From Lasiodiplodia sp. COLG20 (taxonomy: Eukaryota; Ascomycota; Dothideomycetes; Botryosphaeriales; Botryosphaeriaceae), in contig VNWV01000030.1 of NCBI GenBank assembly GCA_009801085.1, positions 82,992 to 146,991 on the forward strand: a DNA stretch of 64,000 nucleotides, in the 5' to 3' direction. The notes beneath the pieces were generated by a model. That model was given only the letters and a program-made list of their open reading frames with translations. It ran no database searches and was not told the DNA's origin. The position numbers and the translations under genes are program-made. Numbering within the stretch: the first letter of the stretch is position 1; every line of letters begins with the position of its first letter. Below, one piece after another: positions 53,123-64,000 of this stretch.

Positions 53123-55085
53123 GTGGTTTGGTGCCTCAGCACGAATTTTCGAGAGTTGGAATGTGGGATCAATGTGGGTGTGCAAACCGTCGGAAAGAGT
53201 GGGTGTGTCGGAAGTCACGTCGGGTGGTCGCACTGGCTCCGCGCCAGGGGCAAGAAAAGGCGTAGAGAGCGTCCAGCGGAAGGGCCTGAGCACGAGCCGC
53301 CTCCGTCTGCTGTGTGTGTTAAGAACCCTGCATAACACAAACAAGCTGCTTGTCCTTTAGTTGTCACCAACCAGTCAACGCTTGTGTGTCTGCTTCTCAC
53401 TAAAGAACAAAAGGCTATACACATCTCATAAGCATAATATTACGCTTAAAGTTTCGTTGCTATATTGTATATCTAAGTAAAAATGCATTTCTCAATAAAT
53501 CGAAAAGTCTGCTCTCAGTGTATGGTTGACCGCACGCCGACAATGTGTGTGAACGTTGCATTCTCAGCTTTGACACAACAATCCCAGCCAGGAAAACAGC
53601 AAACCAACAAATAAGAAACACATTGGCGAGGCTCAGGTAGTCGAAATAAAGTTTCAGACAAAGCGCAGAGAGATCGGCACCATCAAACATGCACGTGGAC
53701 CAGCCACAAACCGTCCTCCGTATCACGTCCAAGACCGTTATACGAATACGTCGTGTAGCCTCAACCCCGAACAATTCCAACCAATCGCCGCCCCGAATCC
53801 AGAGACACACTGCCTACTTAGCGCTATCTGCTCCAGACGCACGCAGACAATCAACGCAAAAATAGTGATCCCTGCCTGCCGATCCCCACGTACCCACATC
53901 TCCGCAGAATCGAGCCAACAGAGTGGAACCCGATAAACGCCTTCCAGAAAATTCGTGCCGAGAGCTCCGGCCCACTCAGAAGGCGTGCAGCACGGATCAA
54001 GCTTTTCGTTGAGAGATAGAGATGAGGTTCATATAAGCATATGTCTGCTTTAGCTTATTTCGGGAGCGCGCGGTGAGGCTGTGCAAAAAAACGGACCCAA
54101 TCTACAGCCAACCACCATCCCCATTCTGCACCGAAAATCAGTTTCCCGAAGGCGGGAGTGCCCGTAGTTCGGACACGTCACGACCCGCATCCGTGGGAGT
54201 TCCCATCTTTCGCGCTTAGCTGGTGGAACTGGACTGGGGTTTGTGATCCAGCCGCGTGGGTTTGGGCTGGTACCTGATAATCTCGGAACGATGTAAGACG
54301 AAGGGGCCCCCGCAATCGTCAATCTTTCGCGCTTATCGTCTCGAAAGGGCACGGCGAGCTTATTATGTGGGGAGCTGGGGAACGTCGTGGTGGTGGTTAC
54401 CTCCCCGTCCGTTCTGGACGCTGATTGGCCTGTGGGCCACGTGCGCAGGAACGCCCCGGTAAGCAGGAGAGGAAGCTTATGTGAGATGCAAATTATCACA
54501 TGGCGTGGCGATGGGATTTAAAAGACGGTGTATGCTCCACGATGGTGGCGCTTCATTCCGCTAGGTTCCTATTGAGAAGTGTTTGTTGCGGTTGGTTGGT
54601 GCCACGGAATCGTGCGGGGGAGCCACAGTGTAGCTCGGTATTACAAAGCCACCACCGTAAGCACGATTTTTCAGCAAGAGGGACCACCGAACAGATGCTG
54701 GCAAGGTTCATAGTTGCGTGATTAACATTATTCTCGTTATCGTGATGAAAGAGTGCGGCGCAACGGCGCTTCCCAGTAGCAAATAGTGATTTTTGCCCCC
54801 CTGTAAGATTGCTCGCTTCCTCAACCGCCAATTCCATTCTGTGATGATTGAACTGCAATGAAAACAAATGCGCTAACAATCCATCTCTTCGTAATACTAG
54901 AGGTCGACTCATAGTAAGGGTATAAGTCATATCGAAATCAATAAAGCCTAGTCGTTGTTAATGGAGAACTGCAGCCTGGGTTGGAGGGGGCTTACCAAGA
55001 AACTCCTCTTCGGGCAAAGGACACCCGTGAAAATGCTACGCCGTCCTCTCTGTCTAGAGACCGCCGTCTATGTAGTGGAAGGCAG
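53123..55085. other. intergenic, includes the shared kinase box
   Basis: The first 110 bp hold the promoter of copy E with the family box at 53201-53229. Beyond it, to 55085, I see no ORF with codon bias and no repeat that I can support. Confidence 0.5.
53201..53229 (-). promoter_or_regulatory. shared upstream box of the kinase family, copy E
   Basis: On the minus strand GACCACCCGACGTGACTTCC then GACACACCC, matching the boxes of copies A, B and D in place and content. Confidence 0.4.
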
Positions 55086-55466
55086 CTACAGATGGATCAC
55101 ATGGGAGTTTCCATTGAAAGTGGTGTTGATGCCGCCGAGGAACAGATCGTTGAGCTCTTGCTGGGTGGAGCGCTTCAGCACACTGTGGAGGCCCTTTGGC
55201 TCTAGCGCGAAGTGATGCGAAGCCAGACGGAAGCACGCGAAGGAGAGAGGAATGACGGCTTTCCACAGGGAGAAGAACATGATGAGACCAAGGATGGTGT
55301 AGACAATGGTCTTCTCCCAGAAATCCATGACGTAGAGGCCGTAGGTAACTTCAAAGCGGTAGATGAAGTCTTTGGCATTCTGCTTGGCAGCAGCAACGAA
55401 GTTGGAGCGGTAGGAGGGCTTGACGGGCGGCTCCATGACCCAGCTATCCTTGGTGGCGTAGTCCAT
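55086..55466 (-). CDS. serine palmitoyltransferase small-subunit-like membrane protein
   Basis: A single exon of 126 aa. The core, YRFEVTYGLYVMDFWEKT followed by a hydrophobic stretch IVYTILGLIMFFSLWKAVI, has the arrangement of small activating subunits of serine palmitoyltransferase (ssSPT/Tsc3-like): a short amphipathic lead, the (T)GLYxxxxWE motif and one transmembrane helix. Those subunits sit in the ER and stimulate the first step of sphingolipid synthesis. A second hydrophobic patch (PLSFACFRLASHHF) follows, and the C-terminus is longer than in the animal proteins. The identification rests on the motif by eye. Confidence 0.7.
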   Translation of the reverse strand: MDYATKDSWVMEPPVKPSYRSNFVAAAKQNAKDFIYRFEVTYGLYVMDFWEKTIVYTILGLIMFFSLWKAVIPLSFACFRLASHHFALEPKGLHSVLKRSTQQELNDLFLGGINTTFNGNSHVIHL

Positions 55467-57023
55467 AATGAGGTATTATGAGGAGCCGGAGATATTCAAA
55501 AAGACAGGACACTGAGAGATGATCAGTCAGGCACAGGGAAAGGATTCGAGCAGGGCTGTGCTTCAGGGCCACACACCTTCACACACAACAAAGTCTATCA
55601 CAAGATATCCTGGCGGCAGGCCTCAGCACTGGAAAAGGTGTGGGATACACTGGGGAGCAGGAACTGAGCGCAGGGCGGCGCCAGTAAAATATAAGAATAC
55701 AGCGCATCGACCACATGTCAGCGGAGGCATGCGCGATCAATAAAGATTTGGTCATCGCAGGTTAGAGAGCAATCGCTTCTGCTCGGACGGACCTGGGGCG
55801 GGCTTCTATGCTGGAACAAGCATTGGCGGGTGCTTGCCGCTGAGCCTGTAGCCGGCACCATGCCGCATCGGTGCAAAAGCAGTCATCACGCGGAGCCGCC
55901 ATTGGGTCTTGGTCAGCAGTGCTCGGTGCGCCTCGGTGAGATGTGTGAGTGCAAGTTCTGTTCCGAAGCTTCCGCTGGTGGTTGTTCCCACGTCATTTTG
56001 GCCTGAGGCGCAAAACCGGGGCCCGCGCGCCCCATCTCCCGCCCTGCGACGTGCGGCTCGCCCGAGATTCGCGCCGGGGGGTGGTGTGATAAATGCGATG
56101 GGAAAAGTCGTTCGCATCGGAATCGGCAGCTGGCATCGATATTTTGCAAAAAAGGCGCGCCTGCGCTTTCCTCGGTCAGCGCAGGCGGTGGGTGCTGAAC
56201 GTGCACAGGGTCTGAAGGAGCAAAGTCGGCTTTCGGGCTCTCAGGCATCCCCCCCAGTCCGCGCCGAGGCACCGTTAGCTTCGGTCGGAGATCGCGCGCC
56301 TCCAACAAGAAGATGATAGAATCAGCGCCTTATCGTTGCTGCCCAGCAGAGTGAGGCTGATGATAGTACTGCCCTCCGCAGCGGAAAGGCCTCCACTCTA
56401 GCAATCGACCAGTCGTCCTGCGCCGGATCACTGGCCATCGGGCTGGCCATATGCAGGGGGAGCGTCCGCTATGTTGGTGCTACGTACAACGCAGCACGCG
56501 CAGCACTTCACGAAGCTATTCCCGACTTCCCCACTGGGTAGTGAGCAGCGAGCGGTGGGTCACTCGGTTGACGGCAATGTTTAACTCCGAGCATTATGCG
56601 GCGGGCGCGCGCTGATCCTCTGGCTCCTCATTGGATTGACCTCGCGACCATCTTATATTGCTTTTGATGGAGACCGAGTCGCGCTGCCTGAGCCTTGATG
56701 GGGAGAGAATTTTTTTTGGCCCCTAGCTTGCTTTTCCATTGATGTCGAATCCAGAAAAATACGCTCCCCGAGCGAAATGGAGTTTGCTGTTGTGTTCTGG
56801 ACCAAGGCGACGAGGTGACGTCGGGGATGCGGGTCTGACTCATGCGGGGGCTTACCTCACCCAAGTGTAGAGTCATGTGTGAAAGCGACGCGTTCGTGGG
56901 CTGCGGCGCGCGTCACCGCGACGGTCTCGCGACAAAACACACTCGCCAACGCCGTTTCTTTCAACCCTCCCGCCGCACCCTCCCTCGACAAATGTGAGCT
57001 GCGGCTTCGCAAATTCTGTCAGA
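55467..57023. other. intergenic, upstream of DNA polymerase delta
   Basis: Includes a GC-rich block (about 55900-56300) with overlapping ORFs on both strands that reflect composition, and the polymerase leader (56880-57023), which is partly open in another frame. No further gene supported. Confidence 0.5.
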
Positions 57024-60000
57024 ATGCCTGCCGCAACCCCCTCGAAGCGAGTTTTGGGCGAAACATCGAACACGCGCCGCAACATCGCCGTTTCCCCGCA
57101 GTCGGCAAAGAAGCGCAAGCTCAACGGCAGCTCTCTCAAAGCTCCCGCCAAGACCGCGAACGGGAATGCCTCCGGATCCAGCCAGCAGAAGAGCAAGTTT
57201 GAGGAGGATCTCGAGAAATTGGGCGAAACCATCCCCGACCTGAAGAGTCCCAGTGCTGAAAAGGACCAAAAATGGGCGCGCCCGCCTCTGGACGACTTCG
57301 ACCCCTCGAGCCACGATCTGTGCTTCCAGCAGATCGATACGGAGGAGGGAACGCTTCACGGCGGCAAGGCTACCGTGAAGCACTATGGCGTTACGCAGGT
57401 AAGCTCCCTCAATCTCCGCGTCTCACGCGCCGCTGACACGATGCTTTCAGACTGGCCATTCCGTGCTCCTCCACGTAACAGATTTCATGCACTACCTCTA
57501 CGTTGCCGCCCCCATCGCCTTCACGCAAGCCGATTGCCAGCCTTTCAAGGCCTACCTCGAGACCCAGATCGCTCAGCACCAGCCCGCTATTCATTCGGTG
57601 CAATTGACCATGAGAGAAAATATCTATGGCTACCAGGGCAATAGGAAGAGCCCATACCTCAAGATTTCTGTGACGGATCCGAAGTTCATCAACAGGCTGC
57701 GGACAACGATTGAAAGCGGAAGCGCCAACTACAAAGGCCTCTGGAAGACTGCCGATGGCAACGTGTTGACCTTCGACAACTTACAATACGTGCTTCGCTT
57801 CATGGTGGATTGCAAGGTACGTGTTCCCTCGCAGAACATTAGGAGTAGTTTCTGACTTTATCAGATTGTCGGTATGTCTTGGGTCGAGGCGAAGGCCGGC
57901 AAATACCACATGATACCCCACCGCGACCGTCACTCTACCTGCCAGATTGAGGCCTACGTGCACTACCGCGATCTTATCGCACACCCAGCCGAAGGAGAAT
58001 GGGTCAATACGGCCCCTCTGCGTATCCTGTCCTTCGACATCGAGTGCGCTGGCCGTAAGGGTATTTTCCCGGAACCAAACATCGATCCCGTCATCCAGAT
58101 CGCGAACGTCGTCTCCGTCGCTGGAGAAGAAAAGCCTTTCGTCCGCAACGTCTTTTGCTTGGACACGTGCAGTTCGATTGCAAACGCTCAGGTTCTCGAG
58201 TTCGATGCCGAGGAGAAAATGCTGATGAAATGGCGAGACTTTATGGAGGAGGTGGATCCGGACGTCATTATCGGCTACAACATTGCCAACTTCGATTTCC
58301 CATACTTGCTGGACCGCGCCAAACACCTGAAGTGTGGAAGATTTCCATACTGGTCGAGGCTCAGGAACACCATGTCGGTGGCCAAGGAAACGAACTTTTC
58401 CAGCAAGCAGATGGGTAATCGTGACACCAAGGCCACCAACACGAACGGTCGGCTTCAGCTTGACCTCCTTCAACTCATCCAGCGCGATTACCACCTGAGA
58501 AGTTACACACTGAACTCCGTCTGCGCTCATTTCCTGGGAGAACAAAAGGAAGACGTGCACCACACCATGATCACGGAGCTATTCAACGGTGATTCCAATT
58601 CCAGACGTCGTCTTGCGGTCTACTGCTTGAAAGATGCCTTCCTTCCCCTGAGATTGCTCGATAAGCTCATGTGTCTGGTCAACTACACCGAAATGGCAAG
58701 AGTCACTGGTGTCCCCTTCAGTTTCCTTCTTTCCCGTGGTCAACAGGTTAAATTCCTGAGTCAGCTGTACCGGAAAGCCCTAGAGCAGCAGCTGGTCATC
58801 CCGAACCTCCGTTCTGAGAGCTCCGATGACCAGTACGAGGGTGCCACGGTCATCGAACCCACTCGCGGCTACTATGACGTCCCCATTGCAACGCTCGATT
58901 TCGCATCTCTGTATCCGAGTATCATCCAGGCTCATAACCTTTGCTACACGACCTTGCTAAGCAAGAATTCTGCCGAGAAGATGAACCTGAAGAAGGATGA
59001 GGACTACATCGTTACTCCTAACGGCGACATGTTCTGCACCTCGAAGGTGCGCAAGGGCCTCTTGACGCAGATTTTTGAGGAATTGCTCGGAGCAAGAAAG
59101 CAAGCTAAGAAGGACATGGGCATGGAGAAGGATCCGTTCAAGAAGGCCATTCTGAACGGTCGTCAATTGGCATTGAAGATCAGTGCCAACAGTGTGTACG
59201 GTCTTACTGGTGCTACAAACGGCAAACTTCCCTGTTTGGCAATCGCCAGTAGCACGACGAGTTACGGCCGACAGATGATTGAGAAGACAAAGGACGTGGT
59301 GGAACAGCACTACACCATCGCGAACGGCTATTCCCACGATGCTCAGGTCATCTACGGCGACACGGATTCGGTCATGGTCAAGTTCGGCCCCAAGGATCTT
59401 GAAACCGCCATGAAGATGGGTGAAGAAGCGGCCGGATTCGTCTCGGGGCACTTCATCAAGCCCATCAAGCTCGAGTTCGAGAAGGTGTACTTCCCCTACC
59501 TACTCATCAACAAGAAGCGTTACGCCGGCCTCTACTGGACGAACCCGCACAAGTGGGACAAGATGGACACGAAGGGTATCGAGACGGTCCGTCGTGACAA
59601 CTGTCGGCTAGTACAAACGGTCATCGAGACATCACTGCGTATGCTCCTGATCGACCGTGACGTCGACGGTGCGCAAGAGTAAGTAATGACCCACGGTAGC
59701 TAGTCATGGCAACTCGCTAACAATTTCTAGTTTCGTCAAAGAGACAATCTCCGATCTGTTACAGAACAAGATCGATATGTCGAACCTTGTGATTACGAAA
59801 GCTCTGGCCAAGTCGGACTACGCGGCGAAACAGGCCCACGTCGAACTTGCCGAGCGCATGAAAAAGCGCGACGCGGGTTCCGCGCCCGCATTAGGAGACC
59901 GTGTTGCATACGTCATCATCAAGGGAGCTGCTTCGTCCAAGAACTATGAGAAGTCCGAGGATCCCATCTACGTGCTGGAGCACAACCTGCCCATCGACAC

Positions 60001-60469
60001 CAAGTACTACCTCGACAATCAGCTCGCCAAACCGCTCGGTAGGATCTTCGAGCCCATCCTTGGAGACAAGAAGGCCGCGGCACTGTTGACGGGAGAGCAC
60101 ACCCGAAGTATTTCCGTTGCAGCACCCACCATGGGTGGTCTGATGAAGTTTGCGAAGAAGACGGCGACGTGTATGGGATGCAAGAAGCCCATGACAAGCG
60201 CGATTGAGCGCGACGGCGCCGTCTGCGAGAACTGTCGTCCGCGGTTTAGCGAGCTGTACCAGAAGACGCTGTCCAAGGTCAGCGATCTGGAGGTTCGTTT
60301 CGCCAGGCTTTGGACGCAGTGCCAGAGTTGTCAGGGAAGCATGCACAACGAGGTCATTTGCAGTAGCAGAGACTGCCCGATCTTCTACATGCGCATGAAA
60401 GCCAAGAAGGACGTCGAAGACGTGGGCAAGGAGCTGGTCCGCTTCGACCATGATGCGGTGGTATGGTAA
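57024..60469 (+). CDS. POL3: DNA polymerase delta catalytic subunit
   Basis: Exons 57024-57398, 57451-57816, 57865-59678 and 59731-60469 join in frame to 1097 aa, the expected length. The 3'-5' exonuclease motifs are [21 protein letters not shown] and [10 protein letters not shown]; the polymerase motifs are [11 protein letters not shown] (A), [12 protein letters not shown] (B) and YGDTDSVM (C). At the C-terminus are the zinc site [12 protein letters not shown] and the second cysteine cluster [19 protein letters not shown], known to hold an iron-sulfur cluster in this family. It is the lagging-strand replicative polymerase, nuclear, working with PCNA. All signature residues are intact and CSN5 follows on the same strand. 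Confidence 0.98.
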
Positions 60470-60893
60470 AAGTTGAAAACTGCGCTTAGGAGCACTTGTA
60501 CTTTTGCATGGCTTATTTTGCGCACACTAGACATGTGGGCGCCTCGACGTGAGGAAAAGTTGTACTGGGTTATGGGAGTAGATTATGAGACAGGCTGGGA
60601 TTTCCTCAAGGCGTTTATTCAATGGTTAGGAGTTTCCAATGGGCTTCGTATGAAGATACCGAGAATGATAATGGAGCACGCTTTCAGGACTGAGAATGAT
60701 TTTTGCTGCAATGGTTGTGAGCTGGAATGAGTCGTGCTGTGATTGGTTGCAAAGCTGGAGCTCTGTGTGCCTGGCTGTTTGGCGCGTTTGCATCATCGCG
60801 ATAAGCGATAAAGCTCCAGGCTACTGTCCCACCCGCGACATCACCTCTGTGCCTCTCTCAACATCCATCCCGCATCCTCGCCACACCGCCACG
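60470..60893. other. intergenic between POL3 and the CSN5 gene
   Basis: Polymerase 3' flank and CSN5 promoter with a C/T-rich leader before 60894. Nothing else seen. Confidence 0.6.
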
Positions 60894-62069
60894 ATGGAAC
60901 AGGCTATGAAGAGCTGGGGTGAGCCTCCCCTCAAGCCCAATTACTCCCCCCCAATCAGCAGCTAACCTCGTCCTCCTCCAGAGTTGGAAAACTCCATCAA
61001 GCTCGTCGACCCCACCCGCGACGCCCTCTACAACTACGACTCGGAAGCACAAAAGGCCATCAGCAACGCGCGGCCATGGAAAGCAGACCCGCACCACTTC
61101 AAGCACGTGCGCATCAGCGCGGTGGCGATGCTGAAGATGGTCATGCACGCGCGCGCCGGCGGCGCCATCGAGGTCATGGGCATCATGCTGGGCTACGTGC
61201 GCGGCGACACGTTCGTCGTCACCGACGCGCTGCGGCTGCCCGTCGAGGGCACCGAGACGCGCGTCAACGCCCAGGACGAGGCCAACGAGTACCTGGTGCA
61301 GTACCTCGAGCGCTCGCGCGACGCGGGCCAGCTGGAGAACGCCGTCGGCTGGTACCACAGTCATCCGGGCTACGGGTGTTGGTTGTCCGGCATCGACGTC
61401 AGCACGCAGGCCACGCAGCAGACGTTCGGCGATCCGTTTCTGGCGGTTGTGATTGATCCGGATCGTACGGTGTCGGCGGGCAAGGTCGAGATCGGCGCGT
61501 TCCGCACGTATCCGGAGGGCTACAAGCCGGAGACCAGTGCTGCTAGTGGCGATGGCTTCCAGACGATTCCGCTGGGCAAGATCGAGGACTTTGGCGCGCA
61601 CTCGGACCGCTACTACGCGCTGGAGGTGTCGCACTACAAGAGCACGCTCGACAGCCGCATCCTCGAGAGCCTGTGGAACAAGTACTGGGTCGGCACCCTG
61701 TCCAGCAGCCCGCTGCTGACCAACCGCGACTACGCCACCAACCAGATCGCCGACTTGGCCCGCAAGGTGCACGAGGCGGAGCTCGCGAAGACAGGCTTCG
61801 GTATGGGATTGGTGGGGAAGTTGAAGAGCGAGCGCGCGAACACGGGTGAGGATGAGAGGCTCGAGAAGTTGGCGCGTGCGGCGGCGAAGATTGCGCAGGA
61901 GGAGAGGACGGGCTTGATGGCGGCGGAGGTTAAGGAGAAGGTCTTTGCGGCGGGGGGCGTCGTGGTGTCGCCGGCTGAGGCGGAGGTGGCTGCGGTTGCG
62001 GCTACTGCTGCTGCTGCTGCTCCCGCACCGGTGCCGGGCGAGGATGGCGATACGGAGATGAAGGCTTGA
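60894..62069 (+). CDS. rri1: COP9 signalosome subunit 5 (deneddylase)
   Basis: A 25-bp first exon (60894-60918, MEQAMKSW) joins over a 63-bp intron to 60982-62069, giving 370 aa. The MPN+/JAMM metalloprotease core is complete: the catalytic Glu in EVMGIMLG and the zinc ligands in [14 protein letters not shown]. The protein is the catalytic subunit of the COP9 signalosome, which removes Nedd8 from cullins and so controls ubiquitin ligases. Typical features are the segment [13 protein letters not shown] [11 protein letters not shown] and the C-terminal helical region; the last 50 residues are Ala/Val-rich and low in complexity. Confidence 0.97.
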
Positions 62070-63037
62070 GGTGAGGGGTCTACGGATTGCTTTTCCTGCT
62101 CGGGACGCCTCGATCGGAGACGATTGCACTTCACGACTACGAGATTCTTTTTATTTTGCTCTGCATGGCATGGCCAGGCGTTGGAGATGGGATGGGTTTG
62201 CTGGCTTGTACACTTTTTTTTCCTCTATATCCGAAAAACTTGGCGGTGATGGGTACGATGCTGGTACGAATTAAGAGATGATATCGCTTCAAAATGGGTT
62301 TCGTGTTTACTCCGCCTCTCTGAGGATATTCTGCTTCCGGTAGCTTTACTGGTTTCGTTTGGATATGAAGGTATGTTGTGCATTTAGAGGCAAGATATGG
62401 ACGATATGCGGACGTGGGGTCTAGGTGAGTGATGCATCGGATTACGAGGCAATTTGTGAGCATAAAAGATGATGATTGTCAGGATGCCTTCCGTCAACTC
62501 TCTTGTGTATCAGGAAGACTCTCGAATACGTCCAGTCAATTCCACTGCAGAGCAAGAGTGGTGCATACGAAACCATCATCTTCACTATTCACGACCTCGG
62601 GTTCGTGAAATCTGTGCATCAGGTATGAACTCCCTTGTATATTTCAGGACGTGTCAGGATTATATTGTTTTATTGATTGAATTTGACTTTACTTTTACTT
62701 TGATATTTACTGAAGGCGATGTGTAGAGTAGAAATGATCGTTCCTATTCGCATTAAACCACAAAGGACGGTTAGACATTAATTCCAGGCCGCCTCGTTGG
62801 TGAGGTCAGTCCCGGACGTCACGTATTCTGGGCTTTCCCATCTCATCACTTATCCACTGTGCAGGATACTTGCCAGACCAGCATCCCACAGACCCTTTTC
62901 CTCCTCTTTCATGTCGTTTCATTTTTCCTCTCCATCATCCCTTTGCCCCCCTCCCAACCTCATATCATCCCAACCAGAACCAGCCCCCCACTCCACCCAT
63001 CTCCTCATTCACTCATGCCAAACCCCCGATCCAACCT
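62070..63037. other. 3' intergenic space between convergent genes
   Basis: Flanks of CSN5 and of the membrane-protein gene. C/T-rich part after 62850 is probably the 3' UTR side of the latter; no gene seen. Confidence 0.55.
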
Positions 63038-63957
63038 TCAACCCCGACTAACCCCCCTATAATCCTCAACCTTAACAATAACACCCCCCTTCTCCGGATC
63101 CCCCACCACAACCGTCGCACTCCCGCCATTCGGCACAACATGCTGACCATTCTGATTCACCCCCCACTCCCCCGCATCATGATCGTCGTCCTCCCACACC
63201 CGCCGATCGTCCTCCTCGCGCTTCTCCGCGTACAGCGCCTGCCGCTCCGCCCTGGTCGCGCTGCGCTGCCGGCGCTTGACCACGACGGCGTACAGACCGG
63301 CGGCGAGGAGGGTGGCCCCGACGGAGGCGCCGACGATGATGCCGGCCCAGCTGGGCATGGGGAGGGACGTGTCGGAGGTGGAGCGCTTGAAGTCTTCGCG
63401 TTGGGAGGAGCTGTTGGGGAGGTTTGAGTCGTCGCGCTTCCCGTGGCCCCAGCCGTCGGGGCGGCGGCGTGGCTCGGTTAGCTGCCCGTGGCCGGTGTTG
63501 CCGGTGTTGCCGGCGTTGCTGGAGGAGGAGGAGGAGTCGGCGGAGGCCGGGGCGTAGGACGCGACCTTGTCGTCGATTTTGTCGTCATTTGCGTTGGAAC
63601 TACCGCCGGAATTGTGCCCGGCCAAGCCCGCGCCCACCATAACGAAGCCGAGCGGGTCGTCGTCGTCGGCGTCGGCAGAGGCGGCGGGAGAGGCGGAGCG
63701 GCGCTGCTTCTTAGCCCACGGTCCGGACGGCGGCTGGTTCCAGCCCCATGGTCGGCGCCGGCTGGCGGCTTTGATCGAGGCGCTGCCGGGTCCTCCCACG
63801 GGGCGGCCGTCGAGGGTGGGGCGGCGGGAGGCGGTGTTGTTGTATATGGTGGGGGAGGAGGAGGCGGAGGAGATGGGCGGAGCGGCGGCGGCGGCGGCGG
63901 GGATGGGAGCGCGGGGGTAGTTGTCGTTGGTGTTGTCGTCGCCGGGTCCGATGCGGC
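63038..63957 (-). CDS. single-pass membrane protein, 5' part outside the window
   Basis: The minus frame is open from a likely acceptor (ATAATCCACCAG ending at 63958) to the stop at 63038, at least 306 codons, and continues upstream beyond the window through an intron. The visible part has a disordered Ser/Asn/Gly-rich stretch, one transmembrane helix (WAGIIVGASVGATLLAAGLY), then a basic stop-transfer (VVVKRRQRSATRAERQ) and an acidic cytoplasmic tail. This is the layout of fungal wall-sensor or mid2-like proteins, but no cysteine-rich sensor domain is visible here, so the function is left open. Confidence 0.75.
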
Positions 63958-64000
63958 CTGGTGGATTATGTGAGTGAGTGTTTTTTTTTTTTTTTTTTTT

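Noticed and set aside
51896..53335. 479-codon plus-strand ORF opposite kinase copy E
   Set aside because: A mirror of the codon bias of copy E; the translation has no recognisable domain, and the minus strand has the kinase motifs.
55909..56316. 135-codon ORF in GC-rich DNA
   Set aside because: Overlapping ORFs on both strands and no natural sequence content; probably composition.
60858..62129. 423-codon minus-strand ORF opposite CSN5
   Set aside because: Arg/Leu-rich shadow of the CSN5 gene, without start context or motif.

Overview
The window is nuclear DNA of a filamentous ascomycete (Pezizomycotina). Genes carry short introns of about 45-90 bp with GTAHGT-type donors, C-ending codons dominate, and the gene types are characteristic: PNP-NACHT-ankyrin and patatin-NACHT-ankyrin receptors, a sedolisin, fungal-type DHHC transferase, cyanase, and families of APH-like kinases. 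A placement in Dothideomycetes is possible but cannot be shown from the sequence alone.

Layout. 0-7 kb: two small secreted proteins, a hypothetical ORF, a short-chain dehydrogenase and a decayed flavin monooxygenase in AT-rich DNA. 7-11.5 kb: tandem pair of APH-like kinases (copies A and B), both frame-damaged. 11.7-15 kb: secreted tripeptidyl peptidase (sedolisin) and a hypothetical protein. 16-20 kb: NLR-like receptor PNP-NACHT-ANK-SPRY. 21-27.5 kb: hypothetical protein and kinase copy C, fused to a 750-residue disordered N-terminus. 29-31 kb: palmitoyltransferase Pfa3. 33 kb: a 57-codon gene ending in a CaaX box and carrying the decapeptide SSGGQGCTVM twice, very probably a lipopeptide pheromone precursor. 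34.5-42 kb: phospholipase D, cyanase (divergent promoter) and a C2H2 zinc-finger protein. 42.5-47.7 kb: second NLR-like gene, patatin-NACHT-ANK. 49-53 kb: second tandem pair of kinases (copies D and E). 55 kb: serine palmitoyltransferase small-subunit-like protein. 57-64 kb: conserved housekeeping block, DNA polymerase delta catalytic subunit, COP9 signalosome subunit 5, and the 3' part of a single-pass membrane protein.

How it fits together. Conserved genes (POL3, CSN5, PFA3, PLD, cyanase) show this is not a purely accessory region, but between them lie rapidly evolving genes: five paralogous kinases and two NLR-like receptors that alternate along the sequence. Copies A, B, D and E share not only the kinase domain but also their start-codon context and a promoter box, so they arose by duplication of whole gene units. 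Splice sites were read by eye; exon joints given below keep frame and phase unless stated otherwise. I found no tRNA, rRNA, CRISPR array or recognisable intact transposon.
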